This document shows, in pieces, positions 51,650-60,714 of a stretch of 63,866 bases of DNA (positions are counted from its first letter, which is position 1; each line of letters opens with the position of its first letter). The stretch spans positions 1-63,866 of the forward strand of contig JAUXVI010000029.1 in assembly GCA_030680575.1 (NCBI GenBank), written 5' to 3'. A program made the translations under genes and the position numbers. Below the pieces are notes generated by a model. It had not been told where the DNA came from and did no database searches. It saw only the letters and a program-made list of their open reading frames with translations. This DNA comes from Hylemonella sp. (GTDB lineage Bacteria > Pseudomonadota > Gammaproteobacteria > Burkholderiales > Burkholderiaceae_C).

Positions 51650-52750
51650 TCAGTCGAACACCGGGGTTTCCACACCCAGCACCTTGTGCAGCTTGGGGCT
51701 GGTGGTGGTGTACTGCAGGTGGACCTTTTTCTCCGGGAAGATGAAGGGCATGGCACCGAAGGCGGCCAAGGCGCACTCGTGGAAGCCCGAGAGGATGAGC
51801 TTCTTCTTGCCCGGGTAGGTGTTGATGTCGCCCACAGCGAAGATGCCGGGCACGCTGGTGGAGAACTTCTCGGTGTCCACCACGAGCTGCTTGCGTTCGA
51901 TCTCCAGGCCCCAGTCGGCGATCGGGCCCAGCTTCGGGCTCAGGCCGAAGAACACCAGCAGCACGTCCATCGGTACCACGCGGGTGACACCGTCGCCGCC
52001 GGTGACCTTCACCGCGCAGAGCTTGCCGTCCTTTTCTTCGAAGCCGGTCACCTGGCCGACGATGAACTGCATCTCATAGGCGTCGCACAGTTCTTTCATC
52101 TTGGCCACGCTGGCCGGTGCGGCCTTGAAGCCATCGCGGCGGTGCAGCAGGATCACGCTCTCGGCCTTGTTCGGGCCTTCGGCGGTGAAGTTCAGCGTCC
52201 AGTCGAGCGCCGAGTCGCCGCCACCGACGATCATCAGGTTCTTGCCGGCGAAGTCGGCCGGGTTCTTGACGCGGTAGAACAGCTGCGAGCCTTCGAACTT
52301 GTCCAGTCCCTCGACCTTCAGCGTGCGCGGCTGGAAAGCACCGACGCCGGCGGCGATAAAGATGGTCTTGGTCAGGAACTGGGTGCCCTTGGAGGTCTCG
52401 ACGAAGAAACGGCCGTCGTCCTGCTTCTGCACCACGGTCACTTCCTGGCCCAGGTGGAAAGTCGCGCCAAAGGGCTCGATCTGCTTGAGCAGGGAGTCCG
52501 TGAGTTCCTTGCCGGTGCACACCGGCACGGCCGGAATGTCATAGATCGGCTTGTCGGGATAGAGCTCCATCGGTTGGCCGCCGGGATAGGCGAGCGAGTC
52601 GATCACATGGGCCTTGATCTCGAGCAGGCCGAGTTCGAACACCTGGAACAGGCCCACCGGGCCGGCACCGACGATGACGGCATCGGTTTCAATGGGGCCT
52701 TCGTGGGCCTGGGCGGTTTTGATCACTTCTTGACTGAGTTTCGGTTCCAT
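51650..52750 (-). CDS. Ferredoxin-NADP reductase (thioredoxin-reductase-like type)
   Basis: 366-aa flavoprotein of the TrxR-like FNR class (YumC type). FAD-binding [18 protein letters not shown] near residues 25-42, NADP-binding [17 protein letters not shown] near 173-189, and [20 protein letters not shown] near 301-320. The CxxC redox pair of true thioredoxin reductases is absent, which distinguishes this class. It starts 4 nt after the fdxA stop, so ferredoxin and reductase form an electron-transfer pair. Reduced ferredoxin could feed the sulfite reductase encoded nearby, although that link is inference. Confidence 0.9.
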   Translation of the reverse strand: MEPKLSQEVIKTAQAHEGPIETDAVIVGAGPVGLFQVFELGLLEIKAHVIDSLAYPGGQPMELYPDKPIYDIPAVPVCTGKELTDSLLKQIEPFGATFHLGQEVTVVQKQDDGRFFVETSKGTQFLTKTIFIAAGVGAFQPRTLKVEGLDKFEGSQLFYRVKNPADFAGKNLMIVGGGDSALDWTLNFTAEGPNKAESVILLHRRDGFKAAPASVAKMKELCDAYEMQFIVGQVTGFEEKDGKLCAVKVTGGDGVTRVVPMDVLLVFFGLSPKLGPIADWGLEIERKQLVVDTEKFSTSVPGIFAVGDINTYPGKKKLILSGFHECALAAFGAMPFIFPEKKVHLQYTTTSPKLHKVLGVETPVFD

Positions 52751-52754
52751 GGGC

Positions 52755-53084
52755 TTAGCGCAGCAGCTCGTTGAGCTTACCGGTCTTGTCTTTCCACTCC
52801 TCCGCGTCGGGAAGGGCGGCTTTGCGTTTGGTGATGCTCTTCCAGGTCGGCAGTTGGGCCAGCTCGGCATTGAGCTTGGTCATGTGCTGCTGGTCGGACG
52901 GCACGTCTTCCTCGGCGTAGATCGCGTTGACCGGGCATTCGGGAATGCAGACGGCGCAGTCGATGCACTCGTCGGGGTCGATGGTCAGAAAGTTCGGACC
53001 TTCGCGGAAGCAGTCGACGGGGCAGACATCAACGCAATCGGTGTATTTGCAGCGGATGCAGGATTCGGTGACGACGTGGGTCAT
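52755..53084 (-). CDS. fdxA: 7Fe ferredoxin FdxA
   Basis: 109-aa [3Fe-4S]/[4Fe-4S] ferredoxin, starting [20 protein letters not shown]. The first cluster motif [17 protein letters not shown] and the second [15 protein letters not shown] are intact, and a C-terminal extension of about 45 residues is typical of FdxA. Electron carrier in the cytoplasm. A weak hairpin AAGGG-CTAATT-CCCTT followed by TTT lies 20-35 nt upstream, between cysN and fdxA. It could be a weak terminator or part of the leader. Confidence 0.95.
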   Translation of the reverse strand: MTHVVTESCIRCKYTDCVDVCPVDCFREGPNFLTIDPDECIDCAVCIPECPVNAIYAEEDVPSDQQHMTKLNAELAQLPTWKSITKRKAALPDAEEWKDKTGKLNELLR

Positions 53085-53187
53085 GCTGTAGTTCTGGAGA
53101 GAAAAAGGGAATTAGCCCTTGATTTTATTGGGTTTTGGGAAGTCTTGCGATTGTCGTCCTTGTCAGGGGCAGGGTTGTTGAGATAAG

Positions 53188-54531
53188 TCAATGCAAAAGG
53201 AGGGCTCCGGAGGTCTTGTGGGTGGCGGTATCCACCAGGATCAGCGAGCCCAAAATACGGGAACGGGCGAAGGGCAGGGCCGCAATCGGCTCCTGCAGCG
53301 CCAGTTCGATATGGCCAATGGCATTGGGCTCCAGTTGGCTGGCGTCTTCTTCGGCCAGGGTGTTGATGTCCAGGCGGTGCGCGATGCGCTTGACTCGGGC
53401 CTTGACCCAGCGGTGGCCGTGCAAGGCCCAGTAGACGCGGCCAGCCACCAGGGCTTCGTCGTCGAGCCAGGCCACGGTGCCCAGCAGCTCGCGGCTGGGC
53501 GTCAGGCTGGCATCGCCGGCCTGACTGTCGGGATTGGCCAACAGCCAGTCACCACGCGATACGTCAACCTCGCGGTCCAGCACGATGCCGGCGCTGTGAC
53601 CGGCTGCCACGCTGCCGGGCTGGCGCACGTGGTCCAGCACCTGGGCCACGGTGGCGCTCTGCCCGCTGGGGAAGACGCGCACCGTATCGCCGGCCTGCAC
53701 GCCGCCGGCAGCCACACGGCCCCAGAACACGCGCCGGCCCTGGCTTGTGTCGCTGGAGGAAGAGAATTTCTCCACCCACTGCACCGGAAAGGCTAATGGC
53801 AGGTCGGTGTCGGCAGCGGTGACGGGCAATTGCTCCAGGATCTCCAGCAGCGTTGGGCCGCCGTAGCCGCACCAGTTGGCCTGTGTCGCGGCATCGACCA
53901 CGTTCCAGCCTTTCAGGGCCGAGACCGGCACGGTGGCGGTCACGCTCAGGCCGGCGCTGTCGGCAAAGGCCAGCAGGGCGCTGCGGATGTGGGCAAAGGC
54001 CAGGGCCGCATCGGCCACGGCATCCAGTTTGTTGACCGCGAAGATGATGGATGGCACGCGCAGCAGTTTCAGCAGCAGCGAATGGCGCCGGGTCTGCGGG
54101 AGCAGGTCCAGACCGGCATTGGCCCAGTCCAGCTTGGTGGCGTCCACCAGCACCACGGCGGCGTCGGCGCTGGAGGCGGCTGTCACCATGTTGCGCGTGT
54201 ACTGCTCGTGGCCCGGGGCGTCGCCGATGATGAACTTGCGGTTCTCGGTGCTGAAGTAGCGGTAGGCCACGTCGATGGTGATGCCCTGCTCGCGCTCAGC
54301 CGATAGGCCATCGGTCAGCAGGGCCAAGTCGGTCTCACCCTGGCGCTGCACGCCGGCCAGATGGTCCTGCAGCACGGCGCGCGTGTCCACCAGCAGGCGA
54401 CCGATCAAGGTGCTCTTGCCGTCATCGACCGAGCCGCAGGTGATGAACTTTAGCGCGGATTGAGTGTCGATTTGGCCGCGAGGGCTTGTGGAATCTTCGG
54501 GAGTAGCTATTGATTTTGTAGCGGTTGTCAT
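53188..54531 (-). CDS. cysN: Sulfate adenylyltransferase subunit 1 CysN
   Basis: GTPase subunit of ATP sulfurylase; GTP hydrolysis drives APS formation. 447 aa, translation-factor fold. P-loop GSVDDGKSTLIGRLL near residues 33-47, G3 DAPGHEQYTRNM near 108, G4 NKLD near 165, then two beta-barrel domains. No APS-kinase (CysC) domain is fused. AAGGA 9 nt before the start. Codons 4-11 (ATKSIATP) are encoded by a copy of the 17-nt dispersed palindrome. It is separated from cysD by the repeat element. Confidence 0.94.
   Translation of the reverse strand: MTTATKSIATPEDSTSPRGQIDTQSALKFITCGSVDDGKSTLIGRLLVDTRAVLQDHLAGVQRQGETDLALLTDGLSAEREQGITIDVAYRYFSTENRKFIIGDAPGHEQYTRNMVTAASSADAAVVLVDATKLDWANAGLDLLPQTRRHSLLLKLLRVPSIIFAVNKLDAVADAALAFAHIRSALLAFADSAGLSVTATVPVSALKGWNVVDAATQANWCGYGGPTLLEILEQLPVTAADTDLPLAFPVQWVEKFSSSSDTSQGRRVFWGRVAAGGVQAGDTVRVFPSGQSATVAQVLDHVRQPGSVAAGHSAGIVLDREVDVSRGDWLLANPDSQAGDASLTPSRELLGTVAWLDDEALVAGRVYWALHGHRWVKARVKRIAHRLDINTLAEEDASQLEPNAIGHIELALQEPIAALPFARSRILGSLILVDTATHKTSGALLLH
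54506..54522. repeat. 17-nt palindrome GCTAY-N7-RTAGC (5' end of cysN)
   Basis: GCTATTGATTTTGTAGC, lying within codons 4-10 of cysN and contributing residues to its N-terminus. Confidence 0.5.
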
Positions 54532-54566
54532 GTCAATAAATCCTTGTGAGCCAGCGTGCCTTCAAC

Positions 54567-54663
54567 CCAAGGACACCGCAGAACCGGCTTCGCCGGGCTG
54601 CAGGTGTCGCCCCCTGCAAGGGGGGTGGCGGAGCGACACGAAGTGCGCGCAGCCTGGGGGTGT
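54567..54663 (+). repeat. Stop-abutting structured repeat, copy B
   Basis: About 97 bp between cysD and cysN. Read from the cysD side (minus strand), it begins ACACCCCCAGGCTGCGCGC 1 nt after the cysD TGA. Internal hairpins: CCGGC-TTC-GCCGG (54584-54596), CCCCCT-GCA-AGGGGG, CAC-GAA-GTG. Confidence 0.8.
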
Positions 54664-54664
54664 G

Positions 54665-55609
54665 TCAAAAGTACCCGTCTTTCTTACGTTTCTCCATCGA
54701 AGCGTCGGAAGTCTTGTCATCCATGCGCGTGGCGCCGCGTTCGCTCACCTCGGCGCCCAGGGTCTCGATCACGATGTCGCCGGCCGTCGCCGCCAGGCTC
54801 GGCACCGGGCAAGTGCAGGTGATGTCACCCACAGTGCGGAAACGCACGTCGCGCACCACCACTTCTTCACCGTCGCGCGGTGGCGTGATCTCGGTCACCG
54901 GCACCAGCAGGCCGCGGCGTTCCACCACCTCACGCTGGTGCGTGTAGTAGATCGAGGGCAGAGCGATCTGCTCGCGTTCGATGTACTGCCAGACGTCGAG
55001 CTCGGTCCAGTTGGAGATCGGGAACACGCGGAAGTGCTCGCCTGGGGCCAGGCGGGTGTTGAACAGCGTCCACAGCTCGGGGCGCTGGGCCTTCGGGTTC
55101 CACTGGCCAAAGCTGTCGCGGTGGCTGAAGATGCGCTCCTTGGCGCGGGCCTTTTCCTCGTCGCGCCGGGCACCGCCAATCAGGGCGTCAAAGCGGAATT
55201 CCTCAATCGCTTCCAACAGCGTGACCGACTGGTGCACATTGCGGCTTTCGCCCGGATGGGCCAGGCGCACGGTGCCGCGTGCCATGGAGTCTTCCACGCT
55301 GCGCACGATCAGCTCGGCCTGCAGTTCCTGGGCGCGCTGGTCGCGGAAGGCGGTCACTTCGGGGAAGTTGTGGCCGGTGTCGATCATCAGCAGCGGGTAG
55401 GGAATCCTTCCCGCGCCAAAGGCTTTTTCGGCGCACTTGAGCAGCACCAGCGAATCCTTGCCGCCCGAAAACAGCAGGGTCGGGCGCTCGAAGGCGGCGG
55501 CGACTTCGCGCAGGATGAAGATGGTTTCTTCTTCGAGCGCATTCAGGTGCGCGTTGCTCAAATGATGCACAGGCTGGTCCAGTAGGGTGTGTTCGGTGCG
55601 CGCGTTCAT
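54665..55609 (-). CDS. cysD: Sulfate adenylyltransferase subunit 2 CysD
   Basis: Catalytic PP-loop subunit of ATP sulfurylase (sulfate + ATP to APS). 314 aa from ATG 55609. The PP-loop LLFSGGKDSLVLLKCAEKAF lies near residues 44-63, with MIDTGHNFPEV near 75, GGARRDEEKARAKERIFSHR near 140-159 and FPISNWTELDVWQYI near 198. The end KKDGYF is the conserved CysD terminus. The start overlaps the cysH stop by 4 bp. The frame extends to 55657, but those residues are not CysD-like. Confidence 0.96.
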   Translation of the reverse strand: MNARTEHTLLDQPVHHLSNAHLNALEEETIFILREVAAAFERPTLLFSGGKDSLVLLKCAEKAFGAGRIPYPLLMIDTGHNFPEVTAFRDQRAQELQAELIVRSVEDSMARGTVRLAHPGESRNVHQSVTLLEAIEEFRFDALIGGARRDEEKARAKERIFSHRDSFGQWNPKAQRPELWTLFNTRLAPGEHFRVFPISNWTELDVWQYIEREQIALPSIYYTHQREVVERRGLLVPVTEITPPRDGEEVVVRDVRFRTVGDITCTCPVPSLAATAGDIVIETLGAEVSERGATRMDDKTSDASMEKRKKDGYF

Positions 55610-56367
55610 GCGGTTACCTCGCTTTTCAAAGAATCTTGTTTCACGTGCAGGCCACATTCCTTGGCACTTTCATCCTCCCACCACCAGCGGCCGGCGCGGA
55701 AGTCTTCGCCGAGCGAAATGGCGCGGGTGCAGGGCGCGCAGCCGATGCTGGGGTAGAACTGGTCGTGCAGCGGGTTGTAGACCACGGCAAAGGTCTTGAT
55801 GTAGTGCCAGACGTCGCCCCAGGTCCATTCGGCCAGCGGGTTGAACTTGAGGCGCTTGGCATCGCTGGTGTCGACCAACGGTACGTCGGCGCGCGCCCCC
55901 GACTGTTCGCGGCGCAGGCCGGTGATCCAGGCCTTCTTGCCGGCCAGAGCGCGCTCCAGCGGCTCCATCTTGCGCAGATGGCAGCAGGCCTTGCGCAACT
56001 CAATGCTCTTGTACATCGCGTCGTCGCCTTCACGCTGGACGAACTGCACCACGGCCTCCGCCACCGGGGTGTAGACCTCGACCGGCGCTTTCGAGTCGGC
56101 CTTGAACTGCGCCAGCAACTGCAGCGTTTCGGCGTGCAGCTTGCCGGTGTCGAGCACGAAGATGCCGATGGCCAGCCCCAGGCTGTTGATCAGGTGCGAG
56201 ATCACCATGTCTTCGGCGCCCAGGCTGGAGGCCTGGCTGACCAGGGCGGCCCCGTTCGGCAACACGGGTGCATATTCGCCAGCCACTTGCTGCAGCAGGG
56301 TACGGGTGCGTTCCAGCTTGGTCTCAAAGTCGCTGGAGGCGCGGGCGTGAAGGTCGATGGCACTCAT
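55606..56367 (-). CDS. cysH: Adenylylsulfate (APS) reductase CysH
   Basis: Reduces APS to sulfite. 253 aa. PP-loop-like ALVSQASSLGAEDMVISHLI near residues 41-60. The paired cysteines RKACCHLRK near 130 and CAPCTRA near 213 form the CC...CxxC iron-sulfur motif of the APS-using class; the PAPS-using enzymes lack these. This agrees with the absence of cysC. The C-terminal ECGLH carries the catalytic Cys. It starts 1 nt after the DUF934 stop. Confidence 0.95.
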   Translation of the reverse strand: MSAIDLHARASSDFETKLERTRTLLQQVAGEYAPVLPNGAALVSQASSLGAEDMVISHLINSLGLAIGIFVLDTGKLHAETLQLLAQFKADSKAPVEVYTPVAEAVVQFVQREGDDAMYKSIELRKACCHLRKMEPLERALAGKKAWITGLRREQSGARADVPLVDTSDAKRLKFNPLAEWTWGDVWHYIKTFAVVYNPLHDQFYPSIGCAPCTRAISLGEDFRAGRWWWEDESAKECGLHVKQDSLKSEVTA

Positions 56368-56368
56368 C

Positions 56369-56758
56369 TCAGGTCGCTTTCAGAAAATGGGGTTTGGCCT
56401 GCACGGCGTCGCCTTGGTAGAACTCGGCGTAACGTGCCAACTGGCGCTCGGCGATGGCCAGGTCCTGGTCGGCGCGCAGCACGGCCGCGCTGAAGCCGCT
56501 GCGCGCCATCTGCTGCAGCTGGTCGGCCAGCACGTCACCGGTGGCGCGAATCTCGCCCGTGAAACCGAGGCGGCGGCGCAGCAGGAAGGCCTGGCTGAAG
56601 GCGCGGCCGTCGGTGAACTTGGGGAAGTGCAGGTCGACGCGGTCAACCCCGGCCAGCGAGAAGTCGCGTGGATCGACATCGTTTGCGAGTTCAAGCACGT
56701 TTTGGCCTTCCGGCGCCGTCGAATGGGCGTGAGCAGCTATCAATTTCATAGTATTCAT
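56369..56758 (-). CDS. DUF934 protein of the sulfite-reduction operon
   Basis: 129-aa protein of the DUF934 family, regularly encoded between cysI and cysH in proteobacteria. DRVDLHFPKFTDGRAFSQAF near residues 39-58 and RLGFTGEIRATGDVLADQ near 63-80 are its hallmarks. Proposed to assist sulfite reduction; the mechanism is not established. Either ATG 56758 or ATG 56749 could be used. The first codons (LIAAHAHS) lie in a sequence related to the 17-nt palindromes. It is 4 nt downstream of cysI. Confidence 0.88.
   Translation of the reverse strand: MNTMKLIAAHAHSTAPEGQNVLELANDVDPRDFSLAGVDRVDLHFPKFTDGRAFSQAFLLRRRLGFTGEIRATGDVLADQLQQMARSGFSAAVLRADQDLAIAERQLARYAEFYQGDAVQAKPHFLKAT
56735..56751. repeat. 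17-nt palindrome, one-mismatch member (5' end of DUF934 gene)
   Basis: GCTATCAATTTCATAGT: matches GCTAY-N7-RTAGC except for the last base. It overlaps the second ATG of the gene. Confidence 0.4.
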
Positions 56759-56762
56759 TCCT

Positions 56763-58601
56763 TCAGGCGCTGTGCTGGTGCTCGGCCAGCGCTTCGGCAC
56801 GGCGTTCGAGGTCGTGGCGCATCCGGTGGGCCGCCTGCTTGAACGGTTCGGCACCGACGCGGCGCAGTGTCTCGATGAAGCGCTCACCCGTGGTGCGCTG
56901 CTCGCGGTAGGTTTCCAGCACGGCCTCGATCACGTCCGGCACTTCGGCGCTCGAGAACGAGGGGCCGACCACCTTGCCGGGGCCGGCCGGGCCGGACAGT
57001 GTCGTGCCGTCGGAGCCGCCCAGGGTGACCTGGTACCACTCCCGTCCATCCTTGTCGACGCCCAGGATGCCGATGTGGCCGCTGTGGTGGTGGCCGCAGG
57101 AGTTCATGCAGCCCGAGATGTGCAGGTCGATCTCGCCCAGGTCGTGCAGTTCGTCCAGGTCCTGGTAGCGCTCGGTGATGGCGGCAGCCACCGGGATGGA
57201 GCGCGCATTGGCCAGGTCGCAGAAGTCGCCGCCGGGGCAGGCGATCATGTCGGTCAGCAGGCCGATGTTGGGCTTGGCCAGGCCGAGGCGGCGTGCCTCG
57301 CGCCAGAGTTCAGGCAACTGGTCGCAGCGCACCCAGGGCAGCACCAGGTTCTGGCTGTGCGTGACGCGTACCTCGCCGGCGCTGAAACGCTCGCTCAGTT
57401 CGGCCACAGCGTCGAGCTGGTCGGCCGTGGCATCACCCGGTGCCTGGTCCAGGCGCTTGAAGGAGAGCGTGACGGCACGCAGGTCGGGGTTCTTGTGCGG
57501 CGCCACGTTGCGGTGCAGCCAGCGGCCGAATTCCACGTCGTCCTCAGCGGCCGCGCGCAGGATGTGGGCGATCTTGGCATCCGCCGTCTTGCGGTCGCAA
57601 CTGAGGGCCGGCGGCACGAACGAGGCGCTGACGCGCTCGAACTCGGCCGCGGTGATGGTGTGCGGTGCGCCGTCCTTCTCCACGATCTGGCGGTACTCTG
57701 CTTCCACCTCGTCGATATAGCGCTGGCCCTCGGCCTTCACCAGGATCTTGATGCGCGCCTTGTAGGCGTTGTCGCGCCGGCCCCAGCGGTTGTAGACCCG
57801 CACCACCGCTTCCAGGTAGTTGAGGATCTGGTCGCAGGGCAGGAACTCGCGAATGGTGGTGGCAATCACCGGCGTGCGGCCCATGCCGCCGCCCACCAAC
57901 ACCTTGAAGCCCAGCGTTCCTTCGGTATTGCGCACCAGCTGCAGGCCGACGTCGTGCCAACCAATGGCGGCGCGGTCTTCCCGGGCGCCGGTGATGGCAA
58001 CCTTGAACTTGCGGGGGAGGTAGGCGAACTCGGGGTGCAGCGTGCTCCACTGGCGCAGGATTTCGGCAAAGGGGCGCGGGTCGGCCACCTCGTCCACGGC
58101 AATGCCGGCCAGTTCGTCGGTGGTGATGTTGCGGATGCAGTTGCCGCTGGTCTGGATGCCGTGCATGCCCACGCTGGCCAGCAGGTCCATCACGTCAGCG
58201 CTTTTGTCCAGCGCAATCCAGTTGTACTGCACGTTCTGGCGTGTGGTGAAGTGGGCGTAGCCGGTCGTGAGGCGGCTACCGATGGCTTTGCCGTCGCGCA
58301 GCTGGATCTCGCCCAGCCGGTTCTGCGCCGCCACGGCACCCTGGAATACCTCGTTCGACGGCTGGTCGTACTCGCGCGCAATGCGGGCCAGCACGCGCAC
58401 TTGCGCGCTGGAGAGTTCGCCATAAGGCACGGCCACGCGCAGCATGGGCGCATGGCGCTGGATGTACCAGCCGTTTTGCAGCCGCAGCGGCTTGAAGTCG
58501 TCGCCGCTCAGCTGGCCGGACAGATGGCGTTCGAGCTGGTCACGGTATTGCGCGGCACGCGTGTGCACGAACTGGCGGTCGAATTCGGTGTACTGGTACA
58601 T
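56763..58601 (-). CDS. cysI: Assimilatory sulfite reductase, siroheme subunit CysI
   Basis: Reduces sulfite to sulfide with siroheme and a 4Fe-4S cluster. 612 aa from ATG 58601. Two ferredoxin-like half-domains (the first begins LQNGWYIQRHAPMLRVAVP near residue 40) and two siroheme-domain halves (TTGYAHFTTRQNVQYNWI near 109-126). The cluster ligands are ACPGGDFCDLANA near 475 and SGCMNSCGHHHSGH near 517. No flavoprotein CysJ is adjacent, so electrons may come from ferredoxin or another donor. The upstream in-frame codons to 58718 only translate the repeat element. Confidence 0.94.
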   Translation of the reverse strand: MYQYTEFDRQFVHTRAAQYRDQLERHLSGQLSGDDFKPLRLQNGWYIQRHAPMLRVAVPYGELSSAQVRVLARIAREYDQPSNEVFQGAVAAQNRLGEIQLRDGKAIGSRLTTGYAHFTTRQNVQYNWIALDKSADVMDLLASVGMHGIQTSGNCIRNITTDELAGIAVDEVADPRPFAEILRQWSTLHPEFAYLPRKFKVAITGAREDRAAIGWHDVGLQLVRNTEGTLGFKVLVGGGMGRTPVIATTIREFLPCDQILNYLEAVVRVYNRWGRRDNAYKARIKILVKAEGQRYIDEVEAEYRQIVEKDGAPHTITAAEFERVSASFVPPALSCDRKTADAKIAHILRAAAEDDVEFGRWLHRNVAPHKNPDLRAVTLSFKRLDQAPGDATADQLDAVAELSERFSAGEVRVTHSQNLVLPWVRCDQLPELWREARRLGLAKPNIGLLTDMIACPGGDFCDLANARSIPVAAAITERYQDLDELHDLGEIDLHISGCMNSCGHHHSGHIGILGVDKDGREWYQVTLGGSDGTTLSGPAGPGKVVGPSFSSAEVPDVIEAVLETYREQRTTGERFIETLRRVGAEPFKQAAHRMRHDLERRAEALAEHQHSA

Positions 58602-58638
58602 GGTGGGAAAACTTAGATGGAGGAACGCGTGTCTTGAC

Positions 58639-58733
58639 GGGGAACGCCGTGGAACCGGCTTCGCCGGGCCACTGGCGTTGCCCCCTTGAGGGGGGTGGCG
58701 GAGTGACACGTAGTGCACGTAGCCTGGGGGTGT
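58639..58733 (+). repeat. Stop-abutting structured repeat, copy C
   Basis: About 95 bp between the TSUP gene and cysI. Read from the TSUP side it begins ACACCCCCAGGCTACGTGC 4 nt after the TGA. Same internal hairpins as copy B (CCGGC-TTC-GCCGG; CCCCCTT-GA-GGGGGG; CAC-TACG-TG) with several paired substitutions. Confidence 0.8.
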
Positions 58734-58737
58734 TTCT

Positions 58738-59529
58738 TCATATCGCGATGAGCTTGATGCCGGCCCAGGCCAGCAAAACGGAAAGGGCAGAGCGGATGAC
58801 GCGCTCGTTGATGCGATGCATCAGGTGCGTGCCGAGCCAGATGCCGGGCAGCGAGCCGGCCAGCAGTTTGGCCAGCAGCGGCCAGTCGACCGAGCCGAGC
58901 GAGGCGTGTCCGAGGCCGGCCACCAGCGTCAGCGGCACGGCGTAGGCAATGTCGGCCGCCACGATGCGCGGCAGCGGCAGCAGCGGGTAGACGATCAGCA
59001 GCACGCTCACGCCGATGGCACCGGCGCCAACCGAGGTGAGTGTGACCAGCGTGCCGACCACGGCGCCCAGCAGCAGCGGCAGGCTCCAGTGGCGCGGTGT
59101 GGCGGCGCGCGCTTCCTGGCCTTTGGCCAGCGTGGCTGGCAGCGCCTTGCCGCGCACCGCCTTATAGAAGGTGGAGGCCGCCGTCAGCAGCAGGGCGGCG
59201 CCCAGGGTGCTGGTCATCAGGCTTTGCACGGCCGGATTGGCCGGGCCGATGTGGTGCAGGATGTACAGGGTGATCAGGGCGGCCGGAATGCTGCCGGCGG
59301 ACAGATTGCGCACGATGCGCCAGTCGATCACGCGGGCGCGGGCCAGGCGCACGGTGCCGCCGAGCTTGGTGAAAGCGGCGAACAGCAGGTCGGTGCCGAC
59401 GGCCAGGTAGGGCTTGACGCCGAAGAAGAAGATCAGGATCGGCGTCATGAGCGAGCCGCCGCCCACGCCGGTGAGGCCAACGACCAGACCGACAAAAAAG
59501 CCCGCAAATACAAACGCCACGTCATGCAT
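58738..59529 (-). CDS. TauE/SafE (TSUP) family sulfite/sulfur transporter
   Basis: 263-aa inner-membrane protein with about eight helices. The N-terminal half has VVGLTGVGGGSLMTPILIFF near residues 16-35, the second half TLVTLTSVGAGAIGVSVLLI near 160-179: the paired G-V-G-x-G repeats of the TSUP family. Position at the head of the cysI-cysN operon suggests movement of sulfate, sulfite or thiosulfate; direction cannot be told. Its leader (59530-59611) is AT-rich and has GGAATTC and TATTCCC stretches that could belong to a CysB-type site. Confidence 0.88.
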   Translation of the reverse strand: MHDVAFVFAGFFVGLVVGLTGVGGGSLMTPILIFFFGVKPYLAVGTDLLFAAFTKLGGTVRLARARVIDWRIVRNLSAGSIPAALITLYILHHIGPANPAVQSLMTSTLGAALLLTAASTFYKAVRGKALPATLAKGQEARAATPRHWSLPLLLGAVVGTLVTLTSVGAGAIGVSVLLIVYPLLPLPRIVAADIAYAVPLTLVAGLGHASLGSVDWPLLAKLLAGSLPGIWLGTHLMHRINERVIRSALSVLLAWAGIKLIAI

Positions 59530-59611
59530 GGACGCGACTGTAGAGGGGGCTATATGAATTCCAAACTACATTTTTCTTTGAGATATATGCAATTTGGGAA
59601 TATGGCGCGGC

Positions 59612-60607
59612 TCAGGCCGGGGCGGGCAGCCAGTTTCCCATCAGGCTGGACTCGAGCCAGGCCAGGCAGGCCGGGGCATCAACGCCCAGACAGACCCGGA
59701 TGCGGGGAATATGTTCTTCCCAGCCGGCTTGGGGATACAGCACATGTTCGCGCCGGTCCATGATGGTCTGGCCCTCGGCCAGCCCTTCGGTGGCCACGCG
59801 CACGCGGCCGGACTCGGTGCTGAACAGTTCGGGCCGCAAGACGAACATCACCGCCAGCACATCGTGGCTGAGGCAGGCCTGCTGGCGGGCCAGCGCGGGG
59901 TCGAGGCGGGCATAGTAATCAACCGAGAAGCGCGCCGCATGCAGCAGCAGGTCGGTGGCCGGGTGCCGGTGCTGCGCCGCCACGCGCTCAAACAAGGCCA
60001 GCGGCACGGCCATGTGCTGCGCCGCATCCAACCCCACCATGGTGAGTTGAAACCCGGCGGTGAAGATCACATCCGCAGCGTGCGGGTCGTACCAGATGTT
60101 GGACTCGGCCACCGGTGAGACATTGCCGGGGGCAGCAATACTGCCGCCCAGCACGACCACCTGTTTCAGCAACGCCGGCAGCCTGGGCTCCAGCCGCAAG
60201 GCCTGGGTCAGGTTGCTCAAAGGCCCGATGGCCACCAGCGTGATTTCGCCGGGGTGGGCATTGGCCTGCGCGACGATGAAACGCGCGGCGGAACGCTCAT
60301 CGGGCGGGTAGGTGTCGCGCCGGCGCTCGGGCAGGTTGCCCAGGCCGTCGGCACCGTGGATCTCGGCGTCCGGCAGCACCCCGATCTTGCGCGTGGGCGT
60401 GTTGACGCCTTCGCAGACGGGGAGCTGGCGGCCGGCCAGGGTGCATAGGTAGATGGCATTGCGCGCCGCCTGGGCTGCAGGCACATTGCCGAAGGTGGCG
60501 GTGATGCCCAGCAGTTCTATCTCGGGCTGCGCCAAGGCGAAGTACAAGGCCACGGCATCGTCAATGCCGGGGTCGCAGTCGAGGATGATCTTGTGGCGCT
60601 GACTCAT
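59612..60607 (-). CDS. Inosine/uridine-preferring nucleoside hydrolase
   Basis: 331-aa N-ribohydrolase that cleaves nucleosides to base and ribose. The calcium-binding signature IILDCDPGIDDAVALYFAL lies at residues 7-25. ATFGNVPAAQAARNAIYL near 38, IGPLSNLTQALRLEP near 128, VVVLGGSIAAPGNVSPVAESN near 149 and the late LSHDVLAVMF Asp are all present. Expected in the cytosol for nucleoside salvage. It interrupts the sulfur genes without an obvious functional link. Confidence 0.93.
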   Translation of the reverse strand: MSQRHKIILDCDPGIDDAVALYFALAQPEIELLGITATFGNVPAAQAARNAIYLCTLAGRQLPVCEGVNTPTRKIGVLPDAEIHGADGLGNLPERRRDTYPPDERSAARFIVAQANAHPGEITLVAIGPLSNLTQALRLEPRLPALLKQVVVLGGSIAAPGNVSPVAESNIWYDPHAADVIFTAGFQLTMVGLDAAQHMAVPLALFERVAAQHRHPATDLLLHAARFSVDYYARLDPALARQQACLSHDVLAVMFVLRPELFSTESGRVRVATEGLAEGQTIMDRREHVLYPQAGWEEHIPRIRVCLGVDAPACLAWLESSLMGNWLPAPA

Positions 60608-60714
60608 GGTCTTTCGGTGCCAGTTGCAATCGAGGCCAGCTCAGACGGGCGGCCGGTGGATCGGGTGATGCGAATCATGCCAGTCTTTCAGCAAGGCTTG
60701 AGCAGGGTTTTCTT

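Noticed and set aside
58602..58718. N-terminal extension of cysI
   Set aside because: The extra codons are a translation of repeat copy C; ATG 58601 gives the normal CysI start MYQYTEFDRQF.
23902..58733. The three-copy repeat as a CRISPR or tandem array
   Set aside because: Copies are tens of kilobases apart with no spacers and each lies in an operon gap.
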